Below, in pieces: positions 16,348 through 25,930 of a stretch of DNA of 64,000 nucleotides. The DNA lies in contig JAGZEG010000008.1 in the NCBI GenBank assembly GCA_018368455.1, forward strand, positions 106,234 through 170,233, given 5' to 3'. A model generated the notes under the pieces. The model did not search any database. It was not told the DNA's origin and saw only the letters and a list, made by a program, of their open reading frames with translations. The first letter of the stretch is position 1, and each line of letters begins with the position of its first letter. This stretch comes from Coriobacteriia bacterium. GTDB lineage: Bacteria; Actinomycetota; Coriobacteriia; Coriobacteriales; UMGS124. Both the position numbers and the translations under genes were made by a program.

Positions 16348-17502
16348 ATGAGCACCCCCGACGCCAACACGCCGCTCGGCCCCGACTACCTCGGCCACGC
16401 CATCCCCAAGCTCGGCTTCGGCCTCATGCGCCTGCCCAAGCTCGGCGACGCGCCTGACGCACCCATCGACGTCGAGCAGACGAGCCAGATGGTCGACGAG
16501 TTCCTCGCCGCCGGCTACACGTACTTCGACACGGCCCGCGCCTACGAGGGCAGCGAGGCCGCCATCAAGCAGGCGCTCGTCGACCGCCATCCGCGTGAGA
16601 GCTACCAGCTCGCCACGAAGCTGTTCGCTGGCATGGCCCCCGACGCCGAGGGCGCCAAGCAGTTCTTCTACACGTCGCTCGACACGACGGGTGCAGGCTA
16701 CTTCGACTTCTACCTGCTGCACAATCTCGGCGACGCGCGCACGGCCGTCTACGAGAACTACGGCATGTGGGACTTTGCCGCCGACCTCAAGCGCCAGGGC
16801 CTCATCCGCCACCTTGGCTTCTCGATGCATGCCACTGCCGACCAGCTCGACGCCGTACTGACGGCTCACCCCGAGGCGGAGTTCGTCCAGCTGCAGATCA
16901 ACTACGCCGACTGGGACGACGTTCAGAACCAGAGCCGCCTGTGCTACGAGACGGCCCTGAAGCACGGCAAGCCCGTCATCATCATGGAGCCGGTCAAGGG
17001 CGGCCTGCTCGCAAACCCACCGCAGGTCGTGGCCGACGTCTTTAAGCAGGCCGACGCAAGTGCCTCCTGCGCGAGCTGGGCGCTGCGCTACGCCGCCAGC
17101 CTGCCGGGCATCGTGACCGTGCTCTCGGGCATGAGCAACCTGGCACAGCTGCGCGACAACCTGGCGACGTTCAAGGACTTCAAGCCGCTCGACGAGGCCG
17201 GCCGCGCCGTCGTTGCCCAGGCCCAGGCCGCCATGGCGTCCATCGACACCGTCCCGTGCACGAACTGTCGCTACTGCACGAAAGGCTGCCCACAGGAGCT
17301 TCCGATCCCCAACCTGCTTTCTGTGCTTAACGAGTACCGCATCTACGGTGACCTCGAGGGCGCCAAGCGCAGCTACGGCTGGCAGTCTCGTCCAGGCAAG
17401 GCGTCAGCGTGCATCCAGTGCGGCGCATGCGAGAACGTGTGCCCGCAGCACCTCCCGATCATCGAGCACCTCGAGGAGTGCGCGAGCCTGTTCGAGGAGT
17501 AA
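16348..17502 (+). CDS. Aldo/keto reductase with C-terminal two-cluster ferredoxin domain
   Basis: The 384-residue product has an N-terminal aldo/keto reductase TIM barrel (residues ~10-280; GFGLMRLPK, FDTARAYEGSE, FYLLHNL, MEPVKGG) and a C-terminal 4Fe-4S domain with CTNCRYCTKGCP and CIQCGACENVCP. This is the COG1453 architecture of anaerobes, in which the barrel reaction is probably linked to ferredoxin-type electron transfer. The catalytic Tyr lies in ARAYEGSE. The gene is monocistronic, with a GGAGAAGGAGAG ribosome binding site; upstream TTGACC (16276) and TATGAT (16301) have a long 19-base spacer, so the promoter is tentative. Confidence 0.9.
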   Translation: MSTPDANTPLGPDYLGHAIPKLGFGLMRLPKLGDAPDAPIDVEQTSQMVDEFLAAGYTYFDTARAYEGSEAAIKQALVDRHPRESYQLATKLFAGMAPDAEGAKQFFYTSLDTTGAGYFDFYLLHNLGDARTAVYENYGMWDFAADLKRQGLIRHLGFSMHATADQLDAVLTAHPEAEFVQLQINYADWDDVQNQSRLCYETALKHGKPVIIMEPVKGGLLANPPQVVADVFKQADASASCASWALRYAASLPGIVTVLSGMSNLAQLRDNLATFKDFKPLDEAGRAVVAQAQAAMASIDTVPCTNCRYCTKGCPQELPIPNLLSVLNEYRIYGDLEGAKRSYGWQSRPGKASACIQCGACENVCPQHLPIIEHLEECASLFEE

Positions 17503-17595
17503 GCGGCCCGGCGGGCCCGGCCGGTGCCTCTCGCGCCCGCCGGGCCACCCGCCCGTCCCGACCGCCCGCCGGGCCACCCGCGCACCGCCTCGTCA

Positions 17596-17701
17596 AGTGC
17601 GGGCTGACTCGCGTGTCTTTTCGCGGCTGCGCCCCGTGCGCGGAATATCTCCCTGCGGTTTTGGCGTTCAGGTTGCTGAAAGGCCGTTATCAGCCCGCAC
17701 T
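17596..17701. repeat. Palindromic intergenic element, copy 2 (short)
   Basis: Perfect 12-bp outer arms AGTGCGGGCTGA (17596-17607) and its complement (17690-17701) enclose 82 bases that include CCCTGCGGTTTTGG, the central motif of the family. It lies between convergent genes. Just upstream, the GC-rich block GCCCGCCGGGCCACCCG is present twice (about 17538-17585). Confidence 0.55.
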
Positions 17702-17735
17702 CAACGTAGGGAGGTCAGGGTCCTGCGGCAGCGCG

Positions 17736-18458
17736 CTATCCCACAGGCTCCTCGTAGGTGGCGCCCGTTACTTCTTGGGCGATGGCGATGCACTGCGCTA
17801 GGTCGATCTTCGAGCCGCGCCACGTCGCCTCCGCCACCGCGATGCCGTCGAGACGGGCACCGCGCAGGTCACAGTCGGTGAAGCTCGCCCCTCGCGCCGT
17901 TGCCCGCGTGAGATCGCTACCGGTGAGATCGCAGCTCCTGAACGTGCAGTTCGTCAGGGAAACCTCGCGCAGGCGCACGTCGCGCAGCTCCTGATGGGCG
18001 AATTTGAGCCCCGCGAGGTTCGCATACGACCAATCTCCGCCGCGCACGGTCATCGCGGTGCAGCGGGCGCCAAGAATCTCGCAGCCCAGCATGCGGCAGT
18101 CCTTGAACAGCGCGTCAAAGAAATCAGCCTGCTTGAAAACGCACACGTTGAACGAGCAACCTGTCAGCGTGACGCTCTTGAACGTGCAGCCGATGAAAAC
18201 GCACTTCTCGAACGTACACCCCCGCAGGTCACGCGCGTTGTCGAACGCCACGTCCCGGAAAGCGCACAGCCGAAACGTCAAGCCTGCCAGCGGTTCGTCA
18301 ACCGTGTCGTCGGCATACATCTCGTTCTCGATGACGCGCCCCGCAGGCGTCTCAGGCTCATCCGCACCCAATTCCAGCTCGCCGGAATCCCAGAGCCGCG
18401 GCTGCTCGGATCCGGAATCCGTCGCATCCCCACGTATCGGCATGAACGTCAGCGACAC
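17736..18458 (-). CDS. Pentapeptide-repeat protein
   Basis: The 240-residue product is mostly pentapeptide repeats from about residue 60 to 225 (units such as LRGCTFEKCVFIGCTFKSV, CDLTGSDLTRATARGASFTD, DLRGARLDG), which fold into a right-handed quadrilateral beta helix. Members include Qnr/MfpA-type DNA mimics that protect gyrase, but many have no known role. There is no signal peptide, so it is cytosolic. GTG 18458 has a perfect AGGAGG five bases upstream; the frame open to 18575 lacks this. It is convergent with the aldo/keto reductase. Confidence 0.85.
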   Translation of the reverse strand: MSLTFMPIRGDATDSGSEQPRLWDSGELELGADEPETPAGRVIENEMYADDTVDEPLAGLTFRLCAFRDVAFDNARDLRGCTFEKCVFIGCTFKSVTLTGCSFNVCVFKQADFFDALFKDCRMLGCEILGARCTAMTVRGGDWSYANLAGLKFAHQELRDVRLREVSLTNCTFRSCDLTGSDLTRATARGASFTDCDLRGARLDGIAVAEATWRGSKIDLAQCIAIAQEVTGATYEEPVG

Positions 18459-18626
18459 CAGGTCCTCCTGCCCCGGGCACCGCCCGAAAGCGGCGCGCCC
18501 CTCGCCTCGTACGACCCCATAGCACATCCTGACCCAGGGTAGCAGACAGCTTGGACAGATATACAGACGCCACACGGTGCTCCCCGCCCCCGCCGCGGCC
18601 TCGCGCTCGATAGCCCTGCTGGGCGC

Positions 18627-19658
18627 CTACGCCTCGTAGACGACGTCGCCCATCGAGGTCGTGTCGTACATCGTGGGATCAAACTCGCTGCGGAAGGCGT
18701 CCGTGCGCAGGAGGTTCTTCGCGGCGCGGAGCAGCTCCGCCGTCTCGGGCGTGCGCACAACTGCCAGGTCAACAACTTCATCCTGCATCGGCAGGAAGTC
18801 CAGGCCTTCCATCTGTCGAAACGGCTTCTCGCTCGTGACGGCGACGTTGGCCATGCCACGCGCGACAAGCAAGGCCTGCGCAAACTCAGAGGTCACGACG
18901 CGATCGTAGCCCGCGATGTCGCTCGTTCGCGCCTCGAGGTAGGCCATCTTCTCGTCGAGCAGCACGCGCGCCGCAGCCCCGCGCTCGCGGTTGGCGATGC
19001 GCACGCCAGGCTCCAGCAGGTCTCCCCAACGATCGGGGCGCGGAGCCGCAGACGACCCCCGGCCCTGGCGTGGCACGGTAAAGCCGATGCGGCGGCGACA
19101 CAGGCGAAACACGACGACAGACAAGCCGGGCAGCATTTCGCGAACATAGGGGATGTTGTAGCGCTCCTCGCCCTCCGACCAGAGGCTGATGGCGGCAGCG
19201 TGTACGGTGCCCAGGTACATTCGGGCTAGCGAGACATAGCCATTTGCCTGCGAGCGAAGCACCTTGACCCCTAGGCCTGCCACATAGTTGGCAAGCACGT
19301 CGCACGCCAAGTCCTGCCCGCCGAGCACGAGCGAGCCGCGCATCCACCCCGGAATCTCGTCGAGGACGTCAGGAAGCGCCGTCGGGACAACGTCGGGCGC
19401 AACCTGGCCCTCCCCGCCCGCGAGAGCGAGCGGCGGGATCGCGTTGCCAGCTGCTTCCCTTGCGCGCGCCAGCACGTCGTCGGAACGAAAGCGAATCTGT
19501 CGGCCGACACGATAGGACGGAATCGACCCCTCGCGCGCCAGCTTGTAGACCGTATTCTTGCTGAGGTGCAGCAGACGCATCACGTCTTCGACGCGCAGAG
19601 CCTCGCCCGGTCCCAGCGACAAGTCAGACAGGCTGTTCTCCTGCGCCCTGCTTCCCAT
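18627..19658 (-). CDS. Excisionase-type HTH regulator with periplasmic-binding-protein-like (molybdate type) sensor domain
   Basis: The 343-residue product has an N-terminal MerR/excisionase-like helix-turn-helix (residues ~22-70, VEDVMRLLHLSKNTVYKLAREGSIPSY split by the turn, then RFRSDDVLAR) and a C-terminal PBP-like domain (residues ~110-320; GSLVLGGQDLACDVLANYV, VTSEFAQALLVARGMANVAV) of the COG1910 type, known for molybdate or tungstate binding. It probably senses an oxyanion in the cytosol. It diverges from the di-Mop molbindin gene at 20003, which supports a molybdenum role, and a dyad operator lies between them. ATG 19658 has GGAAGGA nine bases upstream. Confidence 0.82.
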   Translation of the reverse strand: MGSRAQENSLSDLSLGPGEALRVEDVMRLLHLSKNTVYKLAREGSIPSYRVGRQIRFRSDDVLARAREAAGNAIPPLALAGGEGQVAPDVVPTALPDVLDEIPGWMRGSLVLGGQDLACDVLANYVAGLGVKVLRSQANGYVSLARMYLGTVHAAAISLWSEGEERYNIPYVREMLPGLSVVVFRLCRRRIGFTVPRQGRGSSAAPRPDRWGDLLEPGVRIANRERGAAARVLLDEKMAYLEARTSDIAGYDRVVTSEFAQALLVARGMANVAVTSEKPFRQMEGLDFLPMQDEVVDLAVVRTPETAELLRAAKNLLRTDAFRSEFDPTMYDTTSMGDVVYEA

Positions 19659-19733
19659 CGCAATGCGTCCTTCCGCCAAAGCCCCGAAGCCAGAGATCCA
19701 TCCCGCTCATAAGCATATGCGCTATTTTGCCAT

Positions 19734-19756
19734 TTTGTATAGCTGATCTACACAAA
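19734..19756. promoter_or_regulatory. Dyad operator candidate between molybdate regulator and molbindin
   Basis: The half-sites TTTGTATAG (19734-19742) and CTACACAAA (19748-19756) are inverted with 8 of 9 matches around a 5-bp spacer, in an AT-rich island. The position between the divergent HTH/PBP regulator and the Mop gene suggests autoregulation and control by molybdate; this is inferred. Confidence 0.5.
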
Positions 19757-20002
19757 TTGAAGCGAGCTCCGCCGTCCAGCGCCGTTTCCCATGCCCCGCC
19801 AGCGTCGCTTCGTGACGATCCCATGCTCCATTTCTGAGCACGTTCATCCCATTTGGTGCAGCATGGTACCCATTGGTTCGTCGGCCGCTTGGCCGAGTAA
19901 ACCCCAGCGCAGCCCTGGCATGCCCACGTATGATGGTCTCGTTCCGCATGCATCAAACAGCCCGCGCACATGTGGCGCGGCACATCCAGAAGGGATTCCG
20001 CC

Positions 20003-20431
20003 ATGTTCAAGATTTCCGCTCGCAACCAGCTCGCCGGCACCATCTGCTGCGTCAAGGAGGGTGCCGTCAACGGCGTCGTCGCCATCGACCTCGGCTGCAC
20101 GAAGGTCAAGGCCGACATCACGATGGAGGCCATCAAGGAGCTCGGCCTCAAGGAGGGCGTGAAGGCCACGGCCATCATCAAGGCCTCCAACGTCATGTTC
20201 GCCAAGGGCACCGATCGCCTGCCCATCTCGGCGCGCAACCAGTTCTCCGGCAAGATCACGAAGGTCGTCAAGGGCGCCGTTAACGGCCACGTGTCGCTGA
20301 CCACCCCCTGCGGCCAGGTCATCTCCGGCTCCATCACCAACGAGGCCATCGACGACCTCGGCCTGGTCGAGGGCGCCGAGGCCACGGCCATCGTGAAGTC
20401 CACCGACGTGCTCGTGGGCATCGAGGAGTAA
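20003..20431 (+). CDS. Di-Mop (TOBE) molybdenum-binding protein, molbindin
   Basis: The 142-residue product consists of two tandem Mop/TOBE domains of about 68 residues. Each starts with ISARNQ(L/F)(A/S)G and continues with a V(K/V)xGAVNG segment and an ATAIxKSxxV end. Molbindins oligomerise and store or buffer molybdate or tungstate in the cytosol. ATG 20003 has AGAAGGG seven bases upstream. Molybdenum enzymes are common in Coriobacteriia, and the divergent regulator gene at 19658 fits a molybdate-homeostasis pair. Confidence 0.92.
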   Translation: MFKISARNQLAGTICCVKEGAVNGVVAIDLGCTKVKADITMEAIKELGLKEGVKATAIIKASNVMFAKGTDRLPISARNQFSGKITKVVKGAVNGHVSLTTPCGQVISGSITNEAIDDLGLVEGAEATAIVKSTDVLVGIEE

Positions 20432-20545
20432 GCACTCACTAGCACGCTACTCCGTGCGGGGCGAATATCCCCGTCGCAGGACAAGCATCGCAGAGGGACG
20501 TCGTGCAAACCGCGCGGCGCCCCTCTTTTGTATGCGCGGCACCCG

Positions 20546-20694
20546 TTGCTGGCCAGAAATCCAGCTTGTGAACTCTCTCCCATCCCCCGGCCAGTCCGCA
20601 CGCCGCAGGCCCCAACGTTTCCGCAGGTGGCAATCCCGCCCGACCGGGCGCGCCGCGAGAGCACCCATACACGGTAGCGTTTCCTGGCCGCAGA
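20546..20694. repeat. Palindromic intergenic element, copy 3
   Basis: The right arm (20657-20694), read on the minus strand, gives TGCGGCCAGGAAACGC then GTGTATGGGTGCTCT, almost the same as the right arms of copies 1 and 6. The left arm (20546-20577) is a looser match (TGCTGGCCAGAAATCC...). The centre holds ACCTGCGGAAACG on the minus strand. The flanking gap 20432-20930 has no credible gene. Confidence 0.5.
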
Positions 20695-20930
20695 CCAACG
20701 TCCCGCGTGCAAAGGCGCCCCCCTGGCAGCAGGATCTATCCTCCGAGAAGCGCGCGTGCGCCAGCTGAGCAGCAAATCCCACGACGCCCAGCCTCCGCCT
20801 CAGCGGTCGCTCGCCCAAGCAACCCCGCCAATTGCGCCCTCGTGAGGTATGCTGTCCCAAACGCAAGCATCGTGACACCTCGGAGTCCGCACGATCTCCC
20901 CGCGTTGTCCCCCGAGCAAGGAGGCGCTCA

Positions 20931-21806
20931 ATGAGCGAGCCCGCAACGGCATGCGCGCAGCCAGCAAGTTCAGGCACGAGCTTGGAGCCGTCCTTGCCTC
21001 CCCTCGCGCAGGCGCCCTCTGACGGGGGCCCCGCACCCGCTGACGCGGCACCGCAGACGATCCAGGTGCTCAGCCGCGCGCTCGACATCATCGAGGCGCT
21101 GGCATATGCGCGAGGCGGCATGGCGCTTGCTCCGCTCGCGCGAGCGACAGGCCTCAGCAAGTCGACATGCCATCGCATCCTGCAGACGCTTGTCGAGCGG
21201 GGCTATGCCGAGCGTACGCTCGACGGCACGTACGCCGTGGGACACCAGATGTTTGACACCCTGAGTCGCCACATCGACTCGCTCGAGCTCCAGACCGAGG
21301 CCAAGCCGCACATGGCAGCGCTTCAAAGGGCAACGAACCTGACTGTCTACCTGGGCATTCGAGACGGACCGTTCATCTCCATCATCGAGCGGGCTGCAAC
21401 GGATCGCTCCGACGAGGTGTTTACGCAGGTGGGCCGGCGCTATCCCGCGCACTGCTCGTCCATGGGAAAGTGCCTGATGGCCTGCCTGCCCAGCGATGAG
21501 CTCGAAAAGGTCCTCTACGGCTTTGACCTCGAGGCCTTCACGCCCAACACCATCACGGACAAGGCCGCGTTCCGTCTCCACCTGCGGAAAGTGCGCGCGC
21601 AGGGCTGGGCCACCGACATCGAAGAGTCAGCGTTGAATCACCGCTGCGCAGCCGCGCCCGTCTTTGACTATCGCGGCGAGGCGATCGCCGTCGTCGGCGT
21701 CAGCGGAACCAACGACGAGCTGCCCGACGAGGGACTCGACAAGATCATCGGTCAAGTCGTCCTCGCCGGGCAGCGCATCTCGGCGGCTATGGGCTATCGG
21801 GCATAG
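20931..21806 (+). CDS. IclR-family transcriptional regulator
   Basis: The 291-residue product has a disordered N-terminus of ~40 residues, a winged helix (residues ~45-105; LSRALDIIEALAYARGGMAL, LARATGLSKSTCHRILQTLVERGYAER) and the IclR effector domain (residues ~120-290; FISIIERAATD, AHCSSMGKCLMACLP, ALNHRCAAAPVFDYRGEA). These proteins bind small organic acids. ATG 20931 has AAGGAGG six bases upstream. The stop is 21 bases from the end of the convergent exported flavoprotein, whose expression it may control. Confidence 0.9.
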   Translation: MSEPATACAQPASSGTSLEPSLPPLAQAPSDGGPAPADAAPQTIQVLSRALDIIEALAYARGGMALAPLARATGLSKSTCHRILQTLVERGYAERTLDGTYAVGHQMFDTLSRHIDSLELQTEAKPHMAALQRATNLTVYLGIRDGPFISIIERAATDRSDEVFTQVGRRYPAHCSSMGKCLMACLPSDELEKVLYGFDLEAFTPNTITDKAAFRLHLRKVRAQGWATDIEESALNHRCAAAPVFDYRGEAIAVVGVSGTNDELPDEGLDKIIGQVVLAGQRISAAMGYRA

Positions 21807-21827
21807 GGCAGGCGCCCAAGCGCGACG

Positions 21828-23408
21828 TTACTTTGCGGCCGCCGCCGACACGCCCGCAATGCGACCGGTGTTGAGCGTCCCCTGCAGGCAGGTGCCGGAG
21901 CCGGGGTAGTACGGGCCCAGCCAACCCGCGCTGTTGGCACCCGCTGCGAACAGATGCGGAATGGGCTCGCCCTGGCGATCAATCACGGCGCAGTCTTCGT
22001 TGATGCGCAGGCCACCGATGGCACCGATGTTCGTGTGGACGATCTTGTAGGCGAAGAATGGCGCCTCGTCGAGCGGCACGAGTTGCTTCACGCGCCCGTA
22101 AGCCACGTCCTCGCCGGCTTCGCAGCCCGCGTTCCAGGCCTCGACGGTGGCAGCGAGGTTGCTGGCCGGCACGCCCATGGCCTCCGCGAGCTCCTCGATG
22201 GAGTCGGCCTGCAGCAGGGTTCCGTCAGCCACCGCAGCCTCGCGGGCCTCGGCGCCACCCTCGATGGCGTCCGACCAGGGGCTCTGCTGCTCCATCTTCG
22301 TCATCTTGGCGTCCAGGACCATCCACGTGCAGCCGTCGAAGCCGCCCTCCTGCATGGCAGAGTTGAAGCACGAGCGCATATGGAACGCGTAGGTCGTGTC
22401 TTCGCGCACGAAGCGGTTGCCGCGCATGCTCACAAAGATGGCCGGCATCTCGGGATTCGTGTTGTTCGTGCAGCTGCCCGTTGCGAGAATGAGGTCAACG
22501 CAGCCTCCGACGCGCCCCATGTCAGCGCCCGCAGCGAGGCCCATGACGATGCCGTCGCCCGTGTCGTTGGGAGAGGTGACGACCGACTGCGTCATGAGGT
22601 CCCAGTAGTGCTGCGGGTTGTAGCGCTTGGCGAGCTCCTCGTTGTGCTCGATGCCCGCCATGGCCAGCACGACGCCGCTCAGGGCGTGGTATGCCTTGCC
22701 GTCGGCCGTCATGACGCCCACGACGCCGTTCTCGCCATCGACGACGAGCGAAGAAGCCGCCGTGCCCGTGAGGATCTGGCCACCCTTCTCCGTGACGGCA
22801 GTCTCGGCCTTCGTCGTCCACACAACGCCGCCCGTCGAGGTCGGGTCGTCGGCGTCAGCGATGATGTGGATGCGGTCGGCGATGTTCTCCTCGGGCTGGT
22901 AAGGCGTGGGCAGCGGGCCAAACACGCGGCTGTACGTGATGCCGAAGCTGTCGGCCATCCACTGGAGGTTGTCGGCGGCGTTGTCGGCCATCTGGCGCAC
23001 GAGCTTCTCGTCGCACAGGCCCTCGGCGTCCGTCATCCAGAACGCAAAGTGCTTGTCGGCGTTGTCGTCCTCGACGTTGATCTTGCCGAGCTCCTTCTGC
23101 CACGTCGTGCCCGACGCCTGGATGGCGCCCTCGGCCGTCGCGGTCGTGCCGCCACAGAAGTCACCCTTCTCGAGCACGATGACCGTGGCACCCTGCTCGA
23201 GCGCCGCGTAGGCAGCCGTGAGGCCAGCGCCGCCCGCTCCGCACACCACAACGTCGGCCTCGCCGTCCCAGCTGGCGGGCACCTCCGACGTCGACTCGGC
23301 TGCCATCGAGGGATGAGCGCCCGTAGCAGCAAGGCCCGCGGCAGCGAGACCGGCCAGACCCAGGGCGCCGGCGGAGACGAAGCTGCGGCGCGTCACGTCG
23401 TTCTGCAT
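21828..23408 (-). CDS. Tat-exported FAD-dependent reductase, fumarate reductase superfamily
   Basis: The 526-residue product has a short Tat signal (VTRRSFVSAGAL, Arg7-Arg8), the FAD loop VVVCGAGGAGLTAAYAALEQ (~residues 50-69) and FCGGTTATAEG. The substrate region has VHTNIGAIGGLRINEDCAVID, and the closing motif is PHLFAAGANSAGWLGPYYPG. These match exported fumarate-reductase-like enzymes; the HTNIGAIGG form is a close relative of the usual HTxGG. ATG 23408 has AAAGGGG upstream; the frame open to 23630 lacks signal-peptide logic. It is convergent with the IclR gene and divergent from asnS. Confidence 0.88.
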   Translation of the reverse strand: MQNDVTRRSFVSAGALGLAGLAAAGLAATGAHPSMAAESTSEVPASWDGEADVVVCGAGGAGLTAAYAALEQGATVIVLEKGDFCGGTTATAEGAIQASGTTWQKELGKINVEDDNADKHFAFWMTDAEGLCDEKLVRQMADNAADNLQWMADSFGITYSRVFGPLPTPYQPEENIADRIHIIADADDPTSTGGVVWTTKAETAVTEKGGQILTGTAASSLVVDGENGVVGVMTADGKAYHALSGVVLAMAGIEHNEELAKRYNPQHYWDLMTQSVVTSPNDTGDGIVMGLAAGADMGRVGGCVDLILATGSCTNNTNPEMPAIFVSMRGNRFVREDTTYAFHMRSCFNSAMQEGGFDGCTWMVLDAKMTKMEQQSPWSDAIEGGAEAREAAVADGTLLQADSIEELAEAMGVPASNLAATVEAWNAGCEAGEDVAYGRVKQLVPLDEAPFFAYKIVHTNIGAIGGLRINEDCAVIDRQGEPIPHLFAAGANSAGWLGPYYPGSGTCLQGTLNTGRIAGVSAAAAK

Positions 23409-23439
23409 GGTAGAAACCCCTTTCCCCTGCACGCCCCTT

Positions 23440-23532
23440 CGGCGTACGTTGGCAGGGATTATGCAGACTGCGACATCCCGGCAAAATCGGCCGATTCCAC
23501 GTCGCACACCAATCGTTCCACGATGCGGAACG
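23440..23532. promoter_or_regulatory. Palindromes upstream of flavoprotein gene
   Basis: Three symmetric or recurring sites lie between the flavoprotein and asnS starts: ACGTACGCCG on the minus strand (23440-23449), the perfect 12-bp palindrome AATCGGCCGATT (23485-23496), and CGTTCC-7-GGAACG (about 23514-23532). Any could be an operator for the flavoprotein; none is proven. Confidence 0.35.
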
Positions 23533-23728
23533 CCCGAGCGCACGAGCCCCGCCTCCGCCCGCAACCGGAAGGCAACTCGACGTTTTCGTGGAACGCAGCG
23601 GCAGCTCGCAACAGAAAAGACTCGCGCCACGCCCCCGGCAGCTTCGCGCGGCTATCATAGGCGCATTCGATTCCGGGGGTAGGCCGCCCATACGCCGCCC
23701 GCCCCGCACGAGAAGCGAGGAGATTTCC

Positions 23729-25141
<1,413 letters not shown>

Positions 25142-25168
25142 TATCACTCGCGCCATTGGCGTGACAAC

Positions 25169-25213
25169 GGGCCCGAACGCGGCGTGCAAAGCGCCGACGT
25201 TCGGGCCCTTTTT
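25169..25213 (+). terminator. Intrinsic terminator of asnS
   Basis: An 11-bp stem GGGCCCGAACG (25169-25179) pairs with 25198-25208, encloses an inner GCGGCG/CGCC pairing, and is followed by TTTTT. Confidence 0.85.
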
Positions 25214-25473
25214 GTGCCGAAGAGCCGGACAACCAACGGGCATATCCACTCACAGCCAAAGACAGCCGCTAGACATGAATATTTACGCTGCTGAGTTGCG
25301 AAATCAATCCCAAGAATAGCCGCTTTACCAGGCATTTTGTTGCCCGTTATTCACGGGTATCACATGTTTATGAACGATAGATTTCATCAGAGAATTTTTG
25401 TCGGTAAACGGTATGGATTTCCTCGTGAAAGGGGTATTTAATATGCGCGAAACAAAACGAGAGAGGAGCCATC

Positions 25474-25701
25474 ATGAACGAGTTTGACCTGGGCATCAGC
25501 CCCATCAGCCGCCCGAACGACGTTGACGCCAGCGCTGGCTCGCAGGCCCTGCGCGAGCTCACCGCCCTGCAGTCCGACGATAACCACGCCTCGCGCCGCC
25601 TGTCGTTGCGTGGCATCCTGACCAACCTGTTGACGGGCTACGACGCGGGCAACGCTCCGTTCACGATGTCGTCCGGCCGCTCCGGCATCGCCATCAGCTA
25701 A
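25474..25701 (+). CDS. Small orphan protein of unknown function (75 residues)
   Basis: ATG 25474 follows a strong ribosome binding site GAGAGGAG, and the gene is closed by an intrinsic terminator at 25733. Upstream (25275-25470) the DNA is clearly AT-rich, with TTTAATAT-like boxes, typical of a strongly expressed monocistronic gene. The product begins MNEFDLGISPISRPND, is rich in Ser, Asp and Ala, has no membrane segment, and ends in GNAPFTMSSGRSGIAIS. I do not recognise it. It could be a secreted-peptide or modified-peptide precursor, but no modifying enzyme or dedicated exporter lies next to it. GC-rich codon use supports it being coding. Confidence 0.7.
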   Translation: MNEFDLGISPISRPNDVDASAGSQALRELTALQSDDNHASRRLSLRGILTNLLTGYDAGNAPFTMSSGRSGIAIS

Positions 25702-25732
25702 CGCATGCTATAGCGTAGAGTATCGAACCCAG

Positions 25733-25765
25733 GGGCGCCCTGTCAGATGGCAGGGCGCCCTTTTT
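25733..25765 (+). terminator. Intrinsic terminator of the small orphan gene
   Basis: A perfect 10-bp stem GGGCGCCCTG (25733-25742) pairs with 25751-25760 and is followed by five T. Confidence 0.88.
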
Positions 25766-25930
25766 CTATCGCGGCGGACGTCCAACTTCATCTGTGAAAC
25801 CCGTGGAGCCCCGCCCCAACCCCCGGCGCTTTCCGATGAAAGGCCCCGCTCGCCACAGGAGTAGTCCCCAGACTGTCGCGCCTACGGTACAGTGGGCTGC
25901 GTTGGGCCAAAACGCACAAGGGGGAACCGC

